A stretch of 64,000 nt of DNA from Desulfobacterales bacterium (GCA_034520365.1 JAXHNP010000007.1:1-64000), one strand, 5' to 3'. Shown: positions 16,534 to 25,540, counted from the stretch's first letter. Notes: a model not told the origin generated them from the letters alone. Made by a program: numbers and translations.

Positions 16534-19500
16534 ATGAAAAATGCCGACCCGCATCCATTGCCCTCGGAATTTTTGGTCCAAACGGTTCACAGCCGGGTGC
16601 CCGGCCGGGGACGGTTCCGTATCTATGGGTTAAAAGCCGCTCCCTTTCTGAAACCGCAGATTGAAGAGGCGCTTTCCAGGCAAAAAGAGATTTCCCAAGT
16701 ATCTGTATCCGTTTCCACCGGCAAAGCACTGGTCTGCTTTGATGAGAACATTCCCCATGAAACCATTGCCGAACGGCTATTTCACATATTACATCCCAAT
16801 GCCTCCAACATCCCGTTTTCTGCCAATCTCTCACCTGACTCCCCTGCTGCAGGGGAAACAAACCCGATCGACCCGCAGACGTTTGCTGCCATGGAGGATT
16901 GGCACCGCCGAAGCATCTCGCGGACCATGGAAATACTTGGCGCCGAAGCCTCAGCCGGATTATCGGAGGATGCGGCAGCCGGTAAGCTGAAGTTATACGG
17001 GCGCAATATCCTGCCTCAGCGGCGCGAGCGGACCGGATTTTCCATCTTTGCCGACCAGTTTAAATCCCTGCCGGTTGGCCTGCTGGGGGCGGCGGCCGGC
17101 CTCTCCTTAGCCTTGGGTGCGATTGTGGATGCCGCGGTTATCGTGGGCGTCTTAGGCGTTAACTCGGTCATCGGGTTTGCCACGGAACGACAATCTGAAA
17201 AAACCATACAGACCCTCCAGAAAATTGTTCCCCCGCCAGTGCGGGTGATCAGAAAGAACAAGGCCGTCAAGATTGCCTCGGAAACCGCTGTGCCCGGCGA
17301 TATCCTTGTCTTAAAACCCGGTACTTATATTGCCGCCGATGCCCGGATTGTTGAGGCAACATCCCTGACCATTGATGAATCAAGTATTACCGGAGAGAGC
17401 CTGCCGGTGGAAAAATTCACCAAAGCGCTAAAGAAAAAAGACCTGCCGATATCCGAGCGGAAAAACATGGCCTTTATGGGCTCTGTTGTCACCGGCGGAT
17501 GGGGCAAGGCGGTCGTGGTGGCCACAGGACCGAATACTGCCTTCGGCCAGTACCAAGCCCTTCTGCAGGACACCACCCCGCCAAAACCGCCGATTGAAAC
17601 GAAGCTGGACCGGACCGGCAACCAGTTGGTGATGCTCTGGGGCGGAGTCTGTGCCGGGGTATTCGGTGTGGGGCTCTTAAGGGGGTTTAATATCTTAAAC
17701 CTCCTCCGGGTATCGGTTTCGCTGGCCGCGGCCGCGGTGCCGGAGGGCCTGCCTGCCGCCGCCACCACGACATTTGCGCTGGGCATGAATAAAATGCGTG
17801 AATACGGTATTCTGATCCGGCATCTGCCGGCTGTAGAAACCCTTGGGGCGGTGCAAACGATCTGCCTGGATAAAACCGGCACCATTACCCGGAACCGGAT
17901 GACCCTGGCTGAGGTCTATACCGGTAAAAAACGGCTGGATCTTGACAATGGTCGGCTTCAGCTGGCAGGCGAAGCAGTGGCATCCGGAAAGATCCCTGAG
18001 CTTGATCAGCTCCTGACTGTGGGCTTTCTCTGCAGCCAGGTGAAAATCAACGGCAATAATGAAAATTGTGATCCTGAACTGATCGGCTCCCCCACGGAAA
18101 ACGCCCTGGTGCATGCGGCGCTCAGGCATCATATGGATGTAAAATCCATCCGCAAGCAGCACAAACTTTTGGAAGTCAACCACCGGTCTGAAAAACACCC
18201 GATTATGAGTACCATCCACACGGCCCCGGCGGACAAGTTTCTGCACGCGGTCAAGGGCAGCCCCGCAGACGTGCTGGGGATGTGCGGCTTTCACATGGTT
18301 GATGGCGAAATCCGGCCCCTGACAGCCGAGGACCGCAAAAGCATAAAAGCCGAAAACAAGCGGATGGCCGGAAAGGCCTACCGGATCCTCGGGGCAGCCT
18401 TTCGAACCGTTGAGAACTTAAAACAGACCCGGTCACCCAATGGATACGTCTGGCTGGGCTTGATCGCTTTGCGGGATCCCCTCCGGCAGAATGTCAAGGC
18501 GGCCATACACGCATTCCACCAGGCCGGAATCCAGACCGTCATGATCACCGGAGATCAGCCCTTGACCGCTGAAGCCGTGGCCCGGGAACTTGATTTGAGC
18601 AACGGCCGGCCGCTCAAGTTAATGGATGTCGAGGAACTGGCGGGAGTGACGCCGGATGAATTAAAGGAACGGGCCGCGGAAGTCCATGTGTATGCCAGGG
18701 TCAGCCCGGCGCACAAGCTCAAAATCGTGCAGGCCATTCAGGCAAGCGGCAAAGTCGTGGCCATGACCGGCGACGGGATCAATGATGCGCCCGCGCTTAA
18801 AGCGGCGGATGTGGGCATCGCCATGGGCCGGGACGGCACGGACGTTGCCCGGGATGTGGCGGATGTGGTGCTTGCAAAGGACCATTTGGATACGATCATC
18901 CAGTCGGTCCGGCACGGCCGCACCACGTATGCCAATATCAAGAAATCCGTTCATTTCTTTTTGTCCACGAATTTTACCGAGATCATGCTCGTGGCCGCAT
19001 CCATGGGAGTTGGGCTGGGCTCCCCGCTTACCGCCATGCAGCTTCTCTGGATCAATATCATTTCGGATATTTTCCCGGGCCTTGCCCTGTCCCTTGAGCC
19101 GCCGGACACCGATGTGCTTGAGCACCCGCCCCGCCCCTATGATGAGCCTATATTCAACCGGTCTGATTATGGCACCATGATGCGGGAATCCGGCGTGATC
19201 ACGGGAACCGCCATGGGCGCTTACGGGTATGGGCTGCTGACATACGGATTTGGCGCCCAGGCCTCAGCCCTTGCCTTTCACAGCCTGACCCTGGGCCAGC
19301 TCCTGCATGCATTCAGCTGCCGGACGGAGAATCAAACTGTTTTATCCAGTTACCGGCGCCCCGGAAACAACTGGCTGAATCTCGCGGTTTTCGGGTCCAT
19401 CGGGCTGCACCTGAGTACCATGTTCGTCCCGGGCCTCCGAAACTTTCTGCAGCTGGCCCCCCTCAGGCCGGTCGACACGGCTATTGTTTTCGGCGCCGCC

Positions 19501-19602
19501 CTGCTCTCATTGACGGGCAATGAGACAATTAAAAGCCTCCTCCACTCCAAAACACCCGCCCAGATTGCCCGCAAACGGCTTCTAAGTAACTTCACGGTTT
19601 AA
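16534..19602 (+). CDS. P2-type cation-transporting ATPase with HMA2-like N-terminus
   Basis: 1022 residues, inner-membrane ion pump. After an HMA2-like segment (VHSRVPGRGRFRI, residues 18-30, no CxxC) comes a cation-ATPase N-terminal domain, actuator motif TGES (286-289), the M4 motif PEGLP (403-407) typical of Ca2+/Mn2+/Na+-type P2 pumps rather than CPx heavy-metal pumps, the phosphorylation site DKTGT (D446) and the hinge TGDGINDAP (745-753). A hydrophobic C-terminal block supplies the last transmembrane helices. Transported ion unknown. Family habit and the Pho-like promoter upstream suggest expression under phosphate stress; that is inference. Confidence 0.85.
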   Translation: MKNADPHPLPSEFLVQTVHSRVPGRGRFRIYGLKAAPFLKPQIEEALSRQKEISQVSVSVSTGKALVCFDENIPHETIAERLFHILHPNASNIPFSANLSPDSPAAGETNPIDPQTFAAMEDWHRRSISRTMEILGAEASAGLSEDAAAGKLKLYGRNILPQRRERTGFSIFADQFKSLPVGLLGAAAGLSLALGAIVDAAVIVGVLGVNSVIGFATERQSEKTIQTLQKIVPPPVRVIRKNKAVKIASETAVPGDILVLKPGTYIAADARIVEATSLTIDESSITGESLPVEKFTKALKKKDLPISERKNMAFMGSVVTGGWGKAVVVATGPNTAFGQYQALLQDTTPPKPPIETKLDRTGNQLVMLWGGVCAGVFGVGLLRGFNILNLLRVSVSLAAAAVPEGLPAAATTTFALGMNKMREYGILIRHLPAVETLGAVQTICLDKTGTITRNRMTLAEVYTGKKRLDLDNGRLQLAGEAVASGKIPELDQLLTVGFLCSQVKINGNNENCDPELIGSPTENALVHAALRHHMDVKSIRKQHKLLEVNHRSEKHPIMSTIHTAPADKFLHAVKGSPADVLGMCGFHMVDGEIRPLTAEDRKSIKAENKRMAGKAYRILGAAFRTVENLKQTRSPNGYVWLGLIALRDPLRQNVKAAIHAFHQAGIQTVMITGDQPLTAEAVARELDLSNGRPLKLMDVEELAGVTPDELKERAAEVHVYARVSPAHKLKIVQAIQASGKVVAMTGDGINDAPALKAADVGIAMGRDGTDVARDVADVVLAKDHLDTIIQSVRHGRTTYANIKKSVHFFLSTNFTEIMLVAASMGVGLGSPLTAMQLLWINIISDIFPGLALSLEPPDTDVLEHPPRPYDEPIFNRSDYGTMMRESGVITGTAMGAYGYGLLTYGFGAQASALAFHSLTLGQLLHAFSCRTENQTVLSSYRRPGNNWLNLAVFGSIGLHLSTMFVPGLRNFLQLAPLRPVDTAIVFGAALLSLTGNETIKSLLHSKTPAQIARKRLLSNFTV

Positions 19603-19622
19603 GGATTAATTATATTTGGGGG

Positions 19623-19994
19623 CTATATCAATACGGATAAAAACGAGAGGCCGGAGCCTTTCAGGGCCGTATCAACCATTACGCTCAAAGCGGCCCGTCC
19701 CACATATTTGCCGGCGTTGTTAAAGGACTCATTCAGATGGGTATCCAGCGTGGCCGCCTGTTTCAGATCAACATACTGGCAATCCTCAAAAATCTGAAGA
19801 ATCCGCTCGGGCGATAAAATCTCCGGATCATACCTCACGGTCAGGCTGCCGGTTAATGCGTTTGCGGAAACCTGCTTGATTCCGGAAGCATCCTTAAAAC
19901 AATTCCGGGCTTCATCCAATAGCGGCGGATTATCTCTAAACATCGGATTTCTGACCCGAAGCCGGCCGGGAATATGATGAATATAATGCGCCAT
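19623..19994 (-). CDS. Small HMA2-type protein
   Basis: 123 residues from the ATG at 19994 (AGGAG 9 nt upstream; the longer in-frame start lacks a site). The start MAHYIHHIPGRLRVRNP has the same H-x-P-G-R-x-R-V pattern as the ATPase and the membrane HMA2 protein; VSANALTGSLTVRYDPE is the matching second strand. The C-terminus ends in a short hydrophobic helix (ALSVMVDTALKGSGLSFLSVLI). Convergent with the ATPase gene, with its own Pho-like box upstream. Function unknown; a regulatory or accessory partner of the pump is possible. Confidence 0.75.
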   Translation of the reverse strand: MAHYIHHIPGRLRVRNPMFRDNPPLLDEARNCFKDASGIKQVSANALTGSLTVRYDPEILSPERILQIFEDCQYVDLKQAATLDTHLNESFNNAGKYVGRAALSVMVDTALKGSGLSFLSVLI

Positions 19995-20066
19995 TCTTTT
20001 ATTTCTCCTGTTTTTACAGATTTTATCTCTGGCAAACATACATTAATCATCAATTACCGGATAATT

Positions 20067-20084
20067 GTTACAAATTCGTTAAGG
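20067..20084 (-). promoter_or_regulatory. Pho-box-like operator of the small HMA2 gene
   Basis: On the minus strand CCTTAAC-GAAT-TTGTAAC; the second half site is identical to that of the 15.3 kb box. A TAATTG lies 10 bp downstream as a possible -10. Points to the gene starting at 19994. Confidence 0.45.
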
Positions 20085-20114
20085 GTATATTATTTTTTGA
20101 TTTCAAAGAGGCGG

Positions 20115-20825
20115 TCAAAACCCACAAAAACGCTTTAGGCTTTCAATTTCGTCCGCTGATAAATACCGCCACTGCCCGGCTTGTAAATCCCCGAGATGTA
20201 ATGTCGCCATGCGAACGCGGTGCAGGTGAACCACCTCGTTATTCAGGGTTTCTACCATACGGCGGATTTGCCGGTTCCTGCCCTCTTGCAGGATAATCCG
20301 AAATTCGTGACTGCCCTGCCGGTTAATTACCGCCGGCCGTGTGAGCTTGCCATCCAGTTCTACACCGCCTGCCAGGGCGGCCAGATCAGCGTCTGAAACC
20401 GGCTTTTGGGTCTTTACCGCGTATTCTTTCTCATGGTCAAAAGACGGATGGGTCAGATGATAATGCAGCTGTCCATTGTTGGTTAAAAGCAGAAGCCCGG
20501 TGGAGTCTTTATCCAGCCGCCCCACCGGATAGATACGATGGGGAATATCGATTAGATCGAGCACGATTTTGCGTTTGGCATGCCGGCAGCTGCTGATGTA
20601 GCCTGCAGGTTTATTCAGCATGATGTATATATCAGGCCCCGCGGAAGTGACAGCGCGTCCAGAGACTTCGACAACATCCTTATCCGGATCAATCTTAACC
20701 CCCATCTGAGTGATAACGCGGCCATTGACCTTGACTTTGCCCTCCCGGATATAAGCCTCTGCCTTTCGCCTGGAACACACTCCGGCTTCTGACAAAAATT
20801 TCTGTAGACGAATCATTTCATTCAT
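20115..20825 (-). CDS. 23S rRNA pseudouridine synthase, RsuA/RluB family
   Basis: 236 residues from the ATG at 20825, which has a GAGG about 10 nt upstream; the longer frame to 20879 is unlikely. The N-terminal S4 RNA-binding domain (RLQKFLSEAGVCSRRKAE) is followed by the catalytic segment PVGRLDKDSTGLLLLTNNG with the catalytic Asp, and the RNRQIRRMVE motif of the family. It isomerises a uridine in ribosomal RNA. RluB is the likeliest subfamily, but RsuA or RluE cannot be excluded from reading alone. A Pho-like box lies about 110 bp upstream on its strand, an unusual partner for an rRNA modification gene. Confidence 0.85.
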   Translation of the reverse strand: MNEMIRLQKFLSEAGVCSRRKAEAYIREGKVKVNGRVITQMGVKIDPDKDVVEVSGRAVTSAGPDIYIMLNKPAGYISSCRHAKRKIVLDLIDIPHRIYPVGRLDKDSTGLLLLTNNGQLHYHLTHPSFDHEKEYAVKTQKPVSDADLAALAGGVELDGKLTRPAVINRQGSHEFRIILQEGRNRQIRRMVETLNNEVVHLHRVRMATLHLGDLQAGQWRYLSADEIESLKRFCGF

Positions 20826-20932
20826 GGTGTTCTGCCTCAGTTCAAACGGGCCGCCCGCGTTAACGCCAATTTTCGACATAATTCAATAACTCTGCGGCAT
20901 TCGCTTGCCATATGCAAGCCTTCTTACACTTC

Positions 20933-20950
20933 ATGACAATTCTATGACAA
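20933..20950 (-). promoter_or_regulatory. Perfect 7-4-7 Pho-box-like repeat
   Basis: Minus strand TTGTCAT-AGAA-TTGTCAT: two identical half sites 4 bp apart. It points toward the pseudouridine synthase gene, but no convincing -10 lies 10 bp downstream, so it may act with the divergent box at 21027 on a common promoter region. Confidence 0.6.
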
Positions 20951-21026
20951 GCCCCTGAAACCTTAAAAATCATAAAAAGCCAATAGCCTATAAAGTGTTA
21001 CGAATTAATGGCGAAAATTCATGCGT

Positions 21027-21055
21027 TTGTCACAAAACAGTCACGATTTCTTAAC
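21027..21055 (+). promoter_or_regulatory. Pho-box-like operator with third half site
   Basis: TTGTCAC-AAAA-CAGTCAC (21027-21044), then GATT-TCTTAAC, a third 11-bp unit. The first 18 bases fit the PhoB consensus at nearly every position. It faces the porin-like remnant starting at 21164. Confidence 0.65.
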
Positions 21056-21163
21056 AGTAACAAAGGAATACCCCAAAGTAGCATGATTTTCGAGCCTTAA
21101 CGCAGGTTACGAAATAATGACCAGGCGCAACCGAATTTTAACAAAAGATCAGGAGGTATTAAC

Positions 21164-21412
21164 ATGAAATTTCAATCAGCATTTAAATGGTTGTCTGTTT
21201 GTATTTTGGTTGGCAGCCAGCACAAAAACATCTTCTATTCCTCCATGGCGCTGTGGGACGGGGATGTGCGGCCGGCCGGATTTGCGGCAAGACTTGACCT
21301 GGAACCGATTTTTGTCAATGCGGGCTATTTTCAGGTCAGATACGTGGATGCTGACATTGCCGAGAGGAACGCATTGCAGATCGGTATTGAATTTTTTAAC
21401 TGTGAACTGTGA
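21164..21412 (+). pseudogene. Internally deleted porin-like remnant
   Basis: The frame opens after AGGAGG with a signal-peptide start, MKFQSAFKWLSVCILVG, then jumps to SSMALWDGDVRPAGFAARLD and NAGYFQVRYVDAD, which resembles the barrel region of putative outer-membrane porins of the Porin_5 type. Only 82 codons remain and the last residues come from an intergenic heptamer repeat. Best read as a porin gene that has lost its middle and end. A phosphate-induced porin would fit the Pho-like box upstream. Family assignment is from memory of the motif and is moderate at best. Confidence 0.4.
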
Positions 21413-21446
21413 ACTGTGAACTGTGAACTTAGAACTCTGAACTGTG
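21403..21446. repeat. TGTGAAC heptamer tandem repeat
   Basis: Five to six copies of the heptamer (AACTGTG in another phase) lie between the porin remnant and argJ. A related GAACCGT/GAACCTT array is found at 39106-39180. Confidence 0.8.
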
Positions 21447-21455
21447 TGCCGGATA

Positions 21456-22628
21456 TCAGGTCCGGTAATCCGCGTTGATTTTGACATAATCAATGGAAAA
21501 ATCGCAGGTCCACACCGTGGCTGTGCCTGTGCCGTGATTGAGATCGATGGTGATCCGGAATTCCGGCCGCCGGATTGTCTGGGTCGCCTGGGCTTCCGCG
21601 GTATCCCCGGCCCATTCCCCGTTTTGCACGATTTTGACCGCGTCAAAATAGATATCTATCGATGCCGGCAGTATGTCCGCGCCTGAGCGGCCGACAGCCG
21701 CCATGATACGCCCCCAGTTGGCATCTTCGCCGAACAAGGCGGTTTTGACAAGATTCGAATTGGCCACTGTATCCGCCACTTTTCTGGCATCCAAATCAGA
21801 GGTGGCTCCCTTCACCCCAATCTCCACGAACTTGGTCGCCCCCTCCCCGTCCTTGACAATCATTTTGGCCAGGCTTGTGAGTAATTCATTCAAGGCGGCT
21901 TGAAACAGTTCCGCCGATTCTGCGTCTTCAATTTCTACCCCGGCGGCGCCCCCGGCCAGCAGCAGAACCGTGTCATTGGTGCTGGTGTCCCCGTCAATGG
22001 TGATCCGATTAAACGACTGCTCATTGGCGGTTTTAAGCATTTTCCCGAGGGTTTCCGGGGAGGCTGCGGCATCAGTTACCACAAAGCAGAGCATGGTGGC
22101 CATATCCGGCCGGATCATGCCCGCGCCCTTGGCCACGCCGGTTATCGTACAGGTTTTCTCTCCTATCCGGATATCCCGGGTTACGACTTTGGGCACCGTA
22201 TCCGTGGTCATCATGGCCTGGGCCAGATCCGGCCAGCCATCATAGGATAGACCGGAAATCAGGGCGGGCATGGTGGATTCAATTTTTCCGGTATCAAGCG
22301 GCTTTCCGATCACCCCGGTGGAGGCCGCCAGAACGGATTCTTCCGGAATCTGCAAAGCCTCGGCCGCCATTTTGGCCATGGCCCGGGCATCGGCCATGCC
22401 CTGGTTTCCGGTACAGCAGTTGGCGTTTCCGGAGTTTATCACCACGGCCCGGCAGCGGCCGGCCTTAATGCGCTCTTGGGTAAGTATCACCGGTGCCGCC
22501 TTTACCTGATTGGTTGTAAACACACCGGCCACCGCGGCATCTGTTTCTGAGTAGATCAGCCCGAGATCCGGGGCGCCTGTTTTTTTCAGCCCGGACCCCA
22601 CTGCGCCCGTCTTGAATCCGTTTACCAT
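21456..22628 (-). CDS. argJ: Glutamate N-acetyltransferase / amino-acid acetyltransferase
   Basis: Bifunctional ArgJ, 390 residues, cytoplasmic, arginine biosynthesis: transfers acetyl from N-acetylornithine to glutamate and may also use acetyl-CoA. The autocleavage motif KGAGMIRPDMATML is present, with the Ala177-Thr178 bond; Thr178 becomes the nucleophile. Other family signatures are VINSGNANCCTG and ANWGRIMAAVGRSG. GGAG lies 7 nt before the ATG. No other arginine genes adjoin. Confidence 0.95.
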   Translation of the reverse strand: MVNGFKTGAVGSGLKKTGAPDLGLIYSETDAAVAGVFTTNQVKAAPVILTQERIKAGRCRAVVINSGNANCCTGNQGMADARAMAKMAAEALQIPEESVLAASTGVIGKPLDTGKIESTMPALISGLSYDGWPDLAQAMMTTDTVPKVVTRDIRIGEKTCTITGVAKGAGMIRPDMATMLCFVVTDAAASPETLGKMLKTANEQSFNRITIDGDTSTNDTVLLLAGGAAGVEIEDAESAELFQAALNELLTSLAKMIVKDGEGATKFVEIGVKGATSDLDARKVADTVANSNLVKTALFGEDANWGRIMAAVGRSGADILPASIDIYFDAVKIVQNGEWAGDTAEAQATQTIRRPEFRITIDLNHGTGTATVWTCDFSIDYVKINADYRT

Positions 22629-22694
22629 TGTCTGCTCCGCTTGCTTGTTGATGTAAATCTGTTTTTACCCTCACCCTGACCCTCTCCCAGAGGG

Positions 22695-22801
22695 AGAGGG
22701 GGACAGCCTCCCCTGATTTTTTCAGAAGTAGAGGGGGACAGCCTCCCCTGATTTTTTCAGAAGTAGAGGGGGACAGCCTCCCCTGATTTTTTCAGAGATA
22801 G
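22695..22801. repeat. Three tandem 35-bp repeats
   Basis: The unit GGGGACAGCCTCCCCTGATT plus TTTTCAGAAGTAGA repeats with a period of exactly 35 bp upstream of argJ. Each unit contains the inverted pair GGGGA...TCCCC. No spacers, so not a CRISPR. Confidence 0.9.
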
Positions 22802-22902
22802 AGGGGAACGATTGGCATTGTGGTTGAATTAATTCCCGGATTTTGGCACCCTATCCCATAAAACCCTGAACATTTCAGAGTAAGATTAAGAGTAAGACGG
22901 AA

Positions 22903-22950
22903 AACCCTATACCCTATACCTTAAACCCTAAACCCTAAGCACCTAACACC
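22903..22950. repeat. ACCCTAA-type heptamer tandem repeat
   Basis: ACCCTAT, ACCCTAT, ACCTTAA, ACCCTAA, ACCCTAA follow with a 7-base period and run up to the truA start codon. Telomere-like in look, but an intergenic slippage repeat here. Confidence 0.75.
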
Positions 22951-23715
22951 TTGAACTTCAAACTCACCATCGAATACGACGGCACCGGCTACCACGGCTG
23001 GCAGCGGCAGAAAAATGCCCGGACCATCCAGGAAACCATCGAATCCGCCATCTCCGTAATGGTAAAGGCCCCGGTCCGGCTGACCGGCTCGGGGCGAACC
23101 GATGCCGGGGTGCATGCCCTGGGCCAGACGGCCAATTTTCACTGTGACAAAAACCTTCCGCCGGAGGCGTTTGTGGCAGGCTTAAACAGCCTGCTGCCGG
23201 ATGATATCGTGATCCGCGGCTGCGAAAAAGTACCCGATAACTTTCACGCCCAGTATGACGCCAAATTAAAAACCTACCGCTACCGGATCCTGAATCGTCC
23301 TATTCCGTCTGCCATCTGCCGGCAGTATGCCTGGTTTATTCCCCGGCCGCTGGATGTCACGGCCATGCGAAAGGCCGCCGCCCACCTTGTGGGCACCCAT
23401 GATTTTTCCTCGTTTGAGGCCAGCGGCAGCCCCAGATCCCATTCGCAGCGAACGGTTTATGACGCCCGGGTATTTACCCAAGCCGGGGATATCTTCTGCT
23501 TTGAAATTTTTGCCAACGGATTTTTGCGGTTCATGGTGCGAAATATCGCGGGTACGCTCGCAGATGCGGGCCTTGGCAAAATTACCCCGGAAAAATTCAA
23601 AGAAATTTTAACGGCTCAAAACCGCGCCCTGGCAAGTCCCACCGCCCCGGCCCACGGGCTGTTTCTGGTTGAGGTAAGCTATGCAGACACCGTGGCCGTG
23701 CCCTTAAGCCGCTGA
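22951..23715 (+). CDS. truA: tRNA pseudouridine(38-40) synthase
   Basis: 254 residues, cytoplasmic tRNA modification of positions 38-40. The catalytic motif GSGRTDAGVHALGQ has Asp51; N-terminal IEYDGTGYHGWQRQ and C-terminal FLRFMVRNIAGTL are family hallmarks. The start is a TTG at 22951 directly after a heptamer array, with no good ribosome site, so translation may be weak or depend on an upstream context. The 3' end overlaps the convergent ClC gene by 37 bp. Confidence 0.93.
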   Translation: MNFKLTIEYDGTGYHGWQRQKNARTIQETIESAISVMVKAPVRLTGSGRTDAGVHALGQTANFHCDKNLPPEAFVAGLNSLLPDDIVIRGCEKVPDNFHAQYDAKLKTYRYRILNRPIPSAICRQYAWFIPRPLDVTAMRKAAAHLVGTHDFSSFEASGSPRSHSQRTVYDARVFTQAGDIFCFEIFANGFLRFMVRNIAGTLADAGLGKITPEKFKEILTAQNRALASPTAPAHGLFLVEVSYADTVAVPLSR

Positions 23716-25508
23716 ATCTGCCGGTTATAGAAGGCGATCACATCCCGGCGGTTTAACATGCCCAAAAGCACCCCCAGATCGTCTTCCGCCACCACCGGCA
23801 GGCTGTCGATATTCTTGGTGGTAAATTTCTGCAGCACCGTATTCAAATCCTCTGATGCCGTGGTGGAGACCACCTCGGAGGTGGCGATATCCTTCATGAC
23901 CACCAGGTGCTCGATTTCCGGGGAAAACAGCACGCCCCGCACATCCGTGCTAGAAAAAATGCCCACCATCCGGTTGTTCTCATTCATCACCGGAAAATAA
24001 TGCTGCTTGGTTTTGGAGAAAAATGTCTTAAACTCTGAAAACGGCATATCCTGGGGGATGCTCTCCACCTTTCGGGCCAGGTGCATGAGATCCTTTACTT
24101 TCATCATCTGGAGCACATCCACCATGAATTCCCCGGCATGGGCGGGCGAGGCCACGCGATTCTGCACCTGCTTTTCGTAAATGGTCCAATTCTTGGCCCC
24201 CAGATACGTAATGGAGCAGACAAAAAGACTGGGCAGGAGCAGCTGATAGGAGTTGGTCATTTCGCTGACAAAAATGATGGTCGAGATGGGGGCATTGGAG
24301 ACCGCGGTAAAAAATCCGGCCATGCCCACCACCACAAACGCGCTGGGGTGTGCGACCACGTTGGGCATGAGCTGGTTAAAGATCTGGCCGACAACCCCGC
24401 CCATGGCCCCGCCGATAACCACGGACGGCCCGAACACCCCGCCGGAGCCGCCGGAGCCGATGGAAAAGGACGTGGTAAAGATCTTGCCGATGGCAATGGA
24501 GAAAAGAATTAAAATCGGCAATTGCCCATTTATAGCCTGCTGGGCAAACCCGTATCCAAAGGCCAGGGCCTGGGGCAGAAAAAAACCGATGATGCCCGTC
24601 AAGAGCCCGCCGATGGCCGGCTTGATGTGGTTGGGCAGGGAGATGCGCTTAAAAACTTGCATCGTTCCGTAAAAGGATTTCACATAAATGTAGCTAAGCA
24701 CCACCAGCACCATGGCAAGCACCGCATAGGGGCCGAGCTCCAGGGGATTTCGAAACATGACATCCGGTGAATCAAACAGCGAGCCCCAGCCGAACACAAT
24801 GCAGAACAGGCAATACGCCACCACCGAGGAAATCCCCGCCGGAATGATGACCTCGGATTCAAACTCCGGGTCCCGGTAGAGCACTTCCGAGGCGAACAGG
24901 GCGCCGGCCAGGGGCGCGCGGAAAATACTGCCGACGCCTGCGCCGATGCCGGCCGCGAGCATGATCCGGCGTTCGCGCTCCGAGAGGTTTAAGCGGGTGG
25001 CCAGAAACGAGCCGAATCCGGCGCCGATCTGGGCGATGGGCCCCTCCCGGCCGCCGGAGCCCCCGGTGGTCAGGGTGATGGCCGAGGCGATGGTTTTGAT
25101 GAGCGGAATCCGGCTCCGCATGTACCCGCCCTTGTTGTGATAGGCCTCAATGGCGGCATCCGTGCCGTGGCCTTCGGCTTCCGGGGCAAATGTATAGACC
25201 AGCCAGCCGCTTAAGATGCCGCCGAAGGCGGGCAGAAATAACAGAATCCAGCGATTAAAGGAAGTGCTGGTGGGGTGAAACAGGTGCTGCTCGCCCGCCG
25301 GCGCCGGCGGGCGGTAGCCGGCGATCATATCCATGAAAAAATGGCTGCCCGCCTGGCACAGGTAATGAAATACCACGGAGCCCAGCCCCGCGATAATGCC
25401 GATCAATACAAAATAAAACATCCATTTGCCGGCCCGGGCGAAATCAAACGGATTGAACCGCTGCCTGAAAGACGCTGCTATTTTCTGGGCTGGCAAAAAG
25501 ATATTCAT
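23679..25508 (-). CDS. ClC-type chloride channel/transporter with CBS domains
   Basis: 609 residues, inner membrane. ClC selectivity motifs are visible: GGSGGREGPIAQIG and GSGGSGGVFGPSVVIGG; the Glu of GREGP, the gating/proton residue, is retained. The last 150 residues form a CBS pair (VKDLMHLARKVESIPQDM, then DVRGVLFSPE), which binds adenine nucleotides in related proteins. Transports Cl- or another anion. The stop is 32 bp from the next gene's stop side and the upstream ribosome site is weak. Confidence 0.92.
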   Translation of the reverse strand: MNIFLPAQKIAASFRQRFNPFDFARAGKWMFYFVLIGIIAGLGSVVFHYLCQAGSHFFMDMIAGYRPPAPAGEQHLFHPTSTSFNRWILLFLPAFGGILSGWLVYTFAPEAEGHGTDAAIEAYHNKGGYMRSRIPLIKTIASAITLTTGGSGGREGPIAQIGAGFGSFLATRLNLSERERRIMLAAGIGAGVGSIFRAPLAGALFASEVLYRDPEFESEVIIPAGISSVVAYCLFCIVFGWGSLFDSPDVMFRNPLELGPYAVLAMVLVVLSYIYVKSFYGTMQVFKRISLPNHIKPAIGGLLTGIIGFFLPQALAFGYGFAQQAINGQLPILILFSIAIGKIFTTSFSIGSGGSGGVFGPSVVIGGAMGGVVGQIFNQLMPNVVAHPSAFVVVGMAGFFTAVSNAPISTIIFVSEMTNSYQLLLPSLFVCSITYLGAKNWTIYEKQVQNRVASPAHAGEFMVDVLQMMKVKDLMHLARKVESIPQDMPFSEFKTFFSKTKQHYFPVMNENNRMVGIFSSTDVRGVLFSPEIEHLVVMKDIATSEVVSTTASEDLNTVLQKFTTKNIDSLPVVAEDDLGVLLGMLNRRDVIAFYNRQIQRLKGTATVSA

Positions 25509-25540
25509 GGTAGACGCCGGTTATAGTTCAGGGCAGTCCG

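Noticed and set aside
22695-22801. CRISPR-like array
   Set aside because: Units are contiguous 35-bp copies without variable spacers, and no cas genes.
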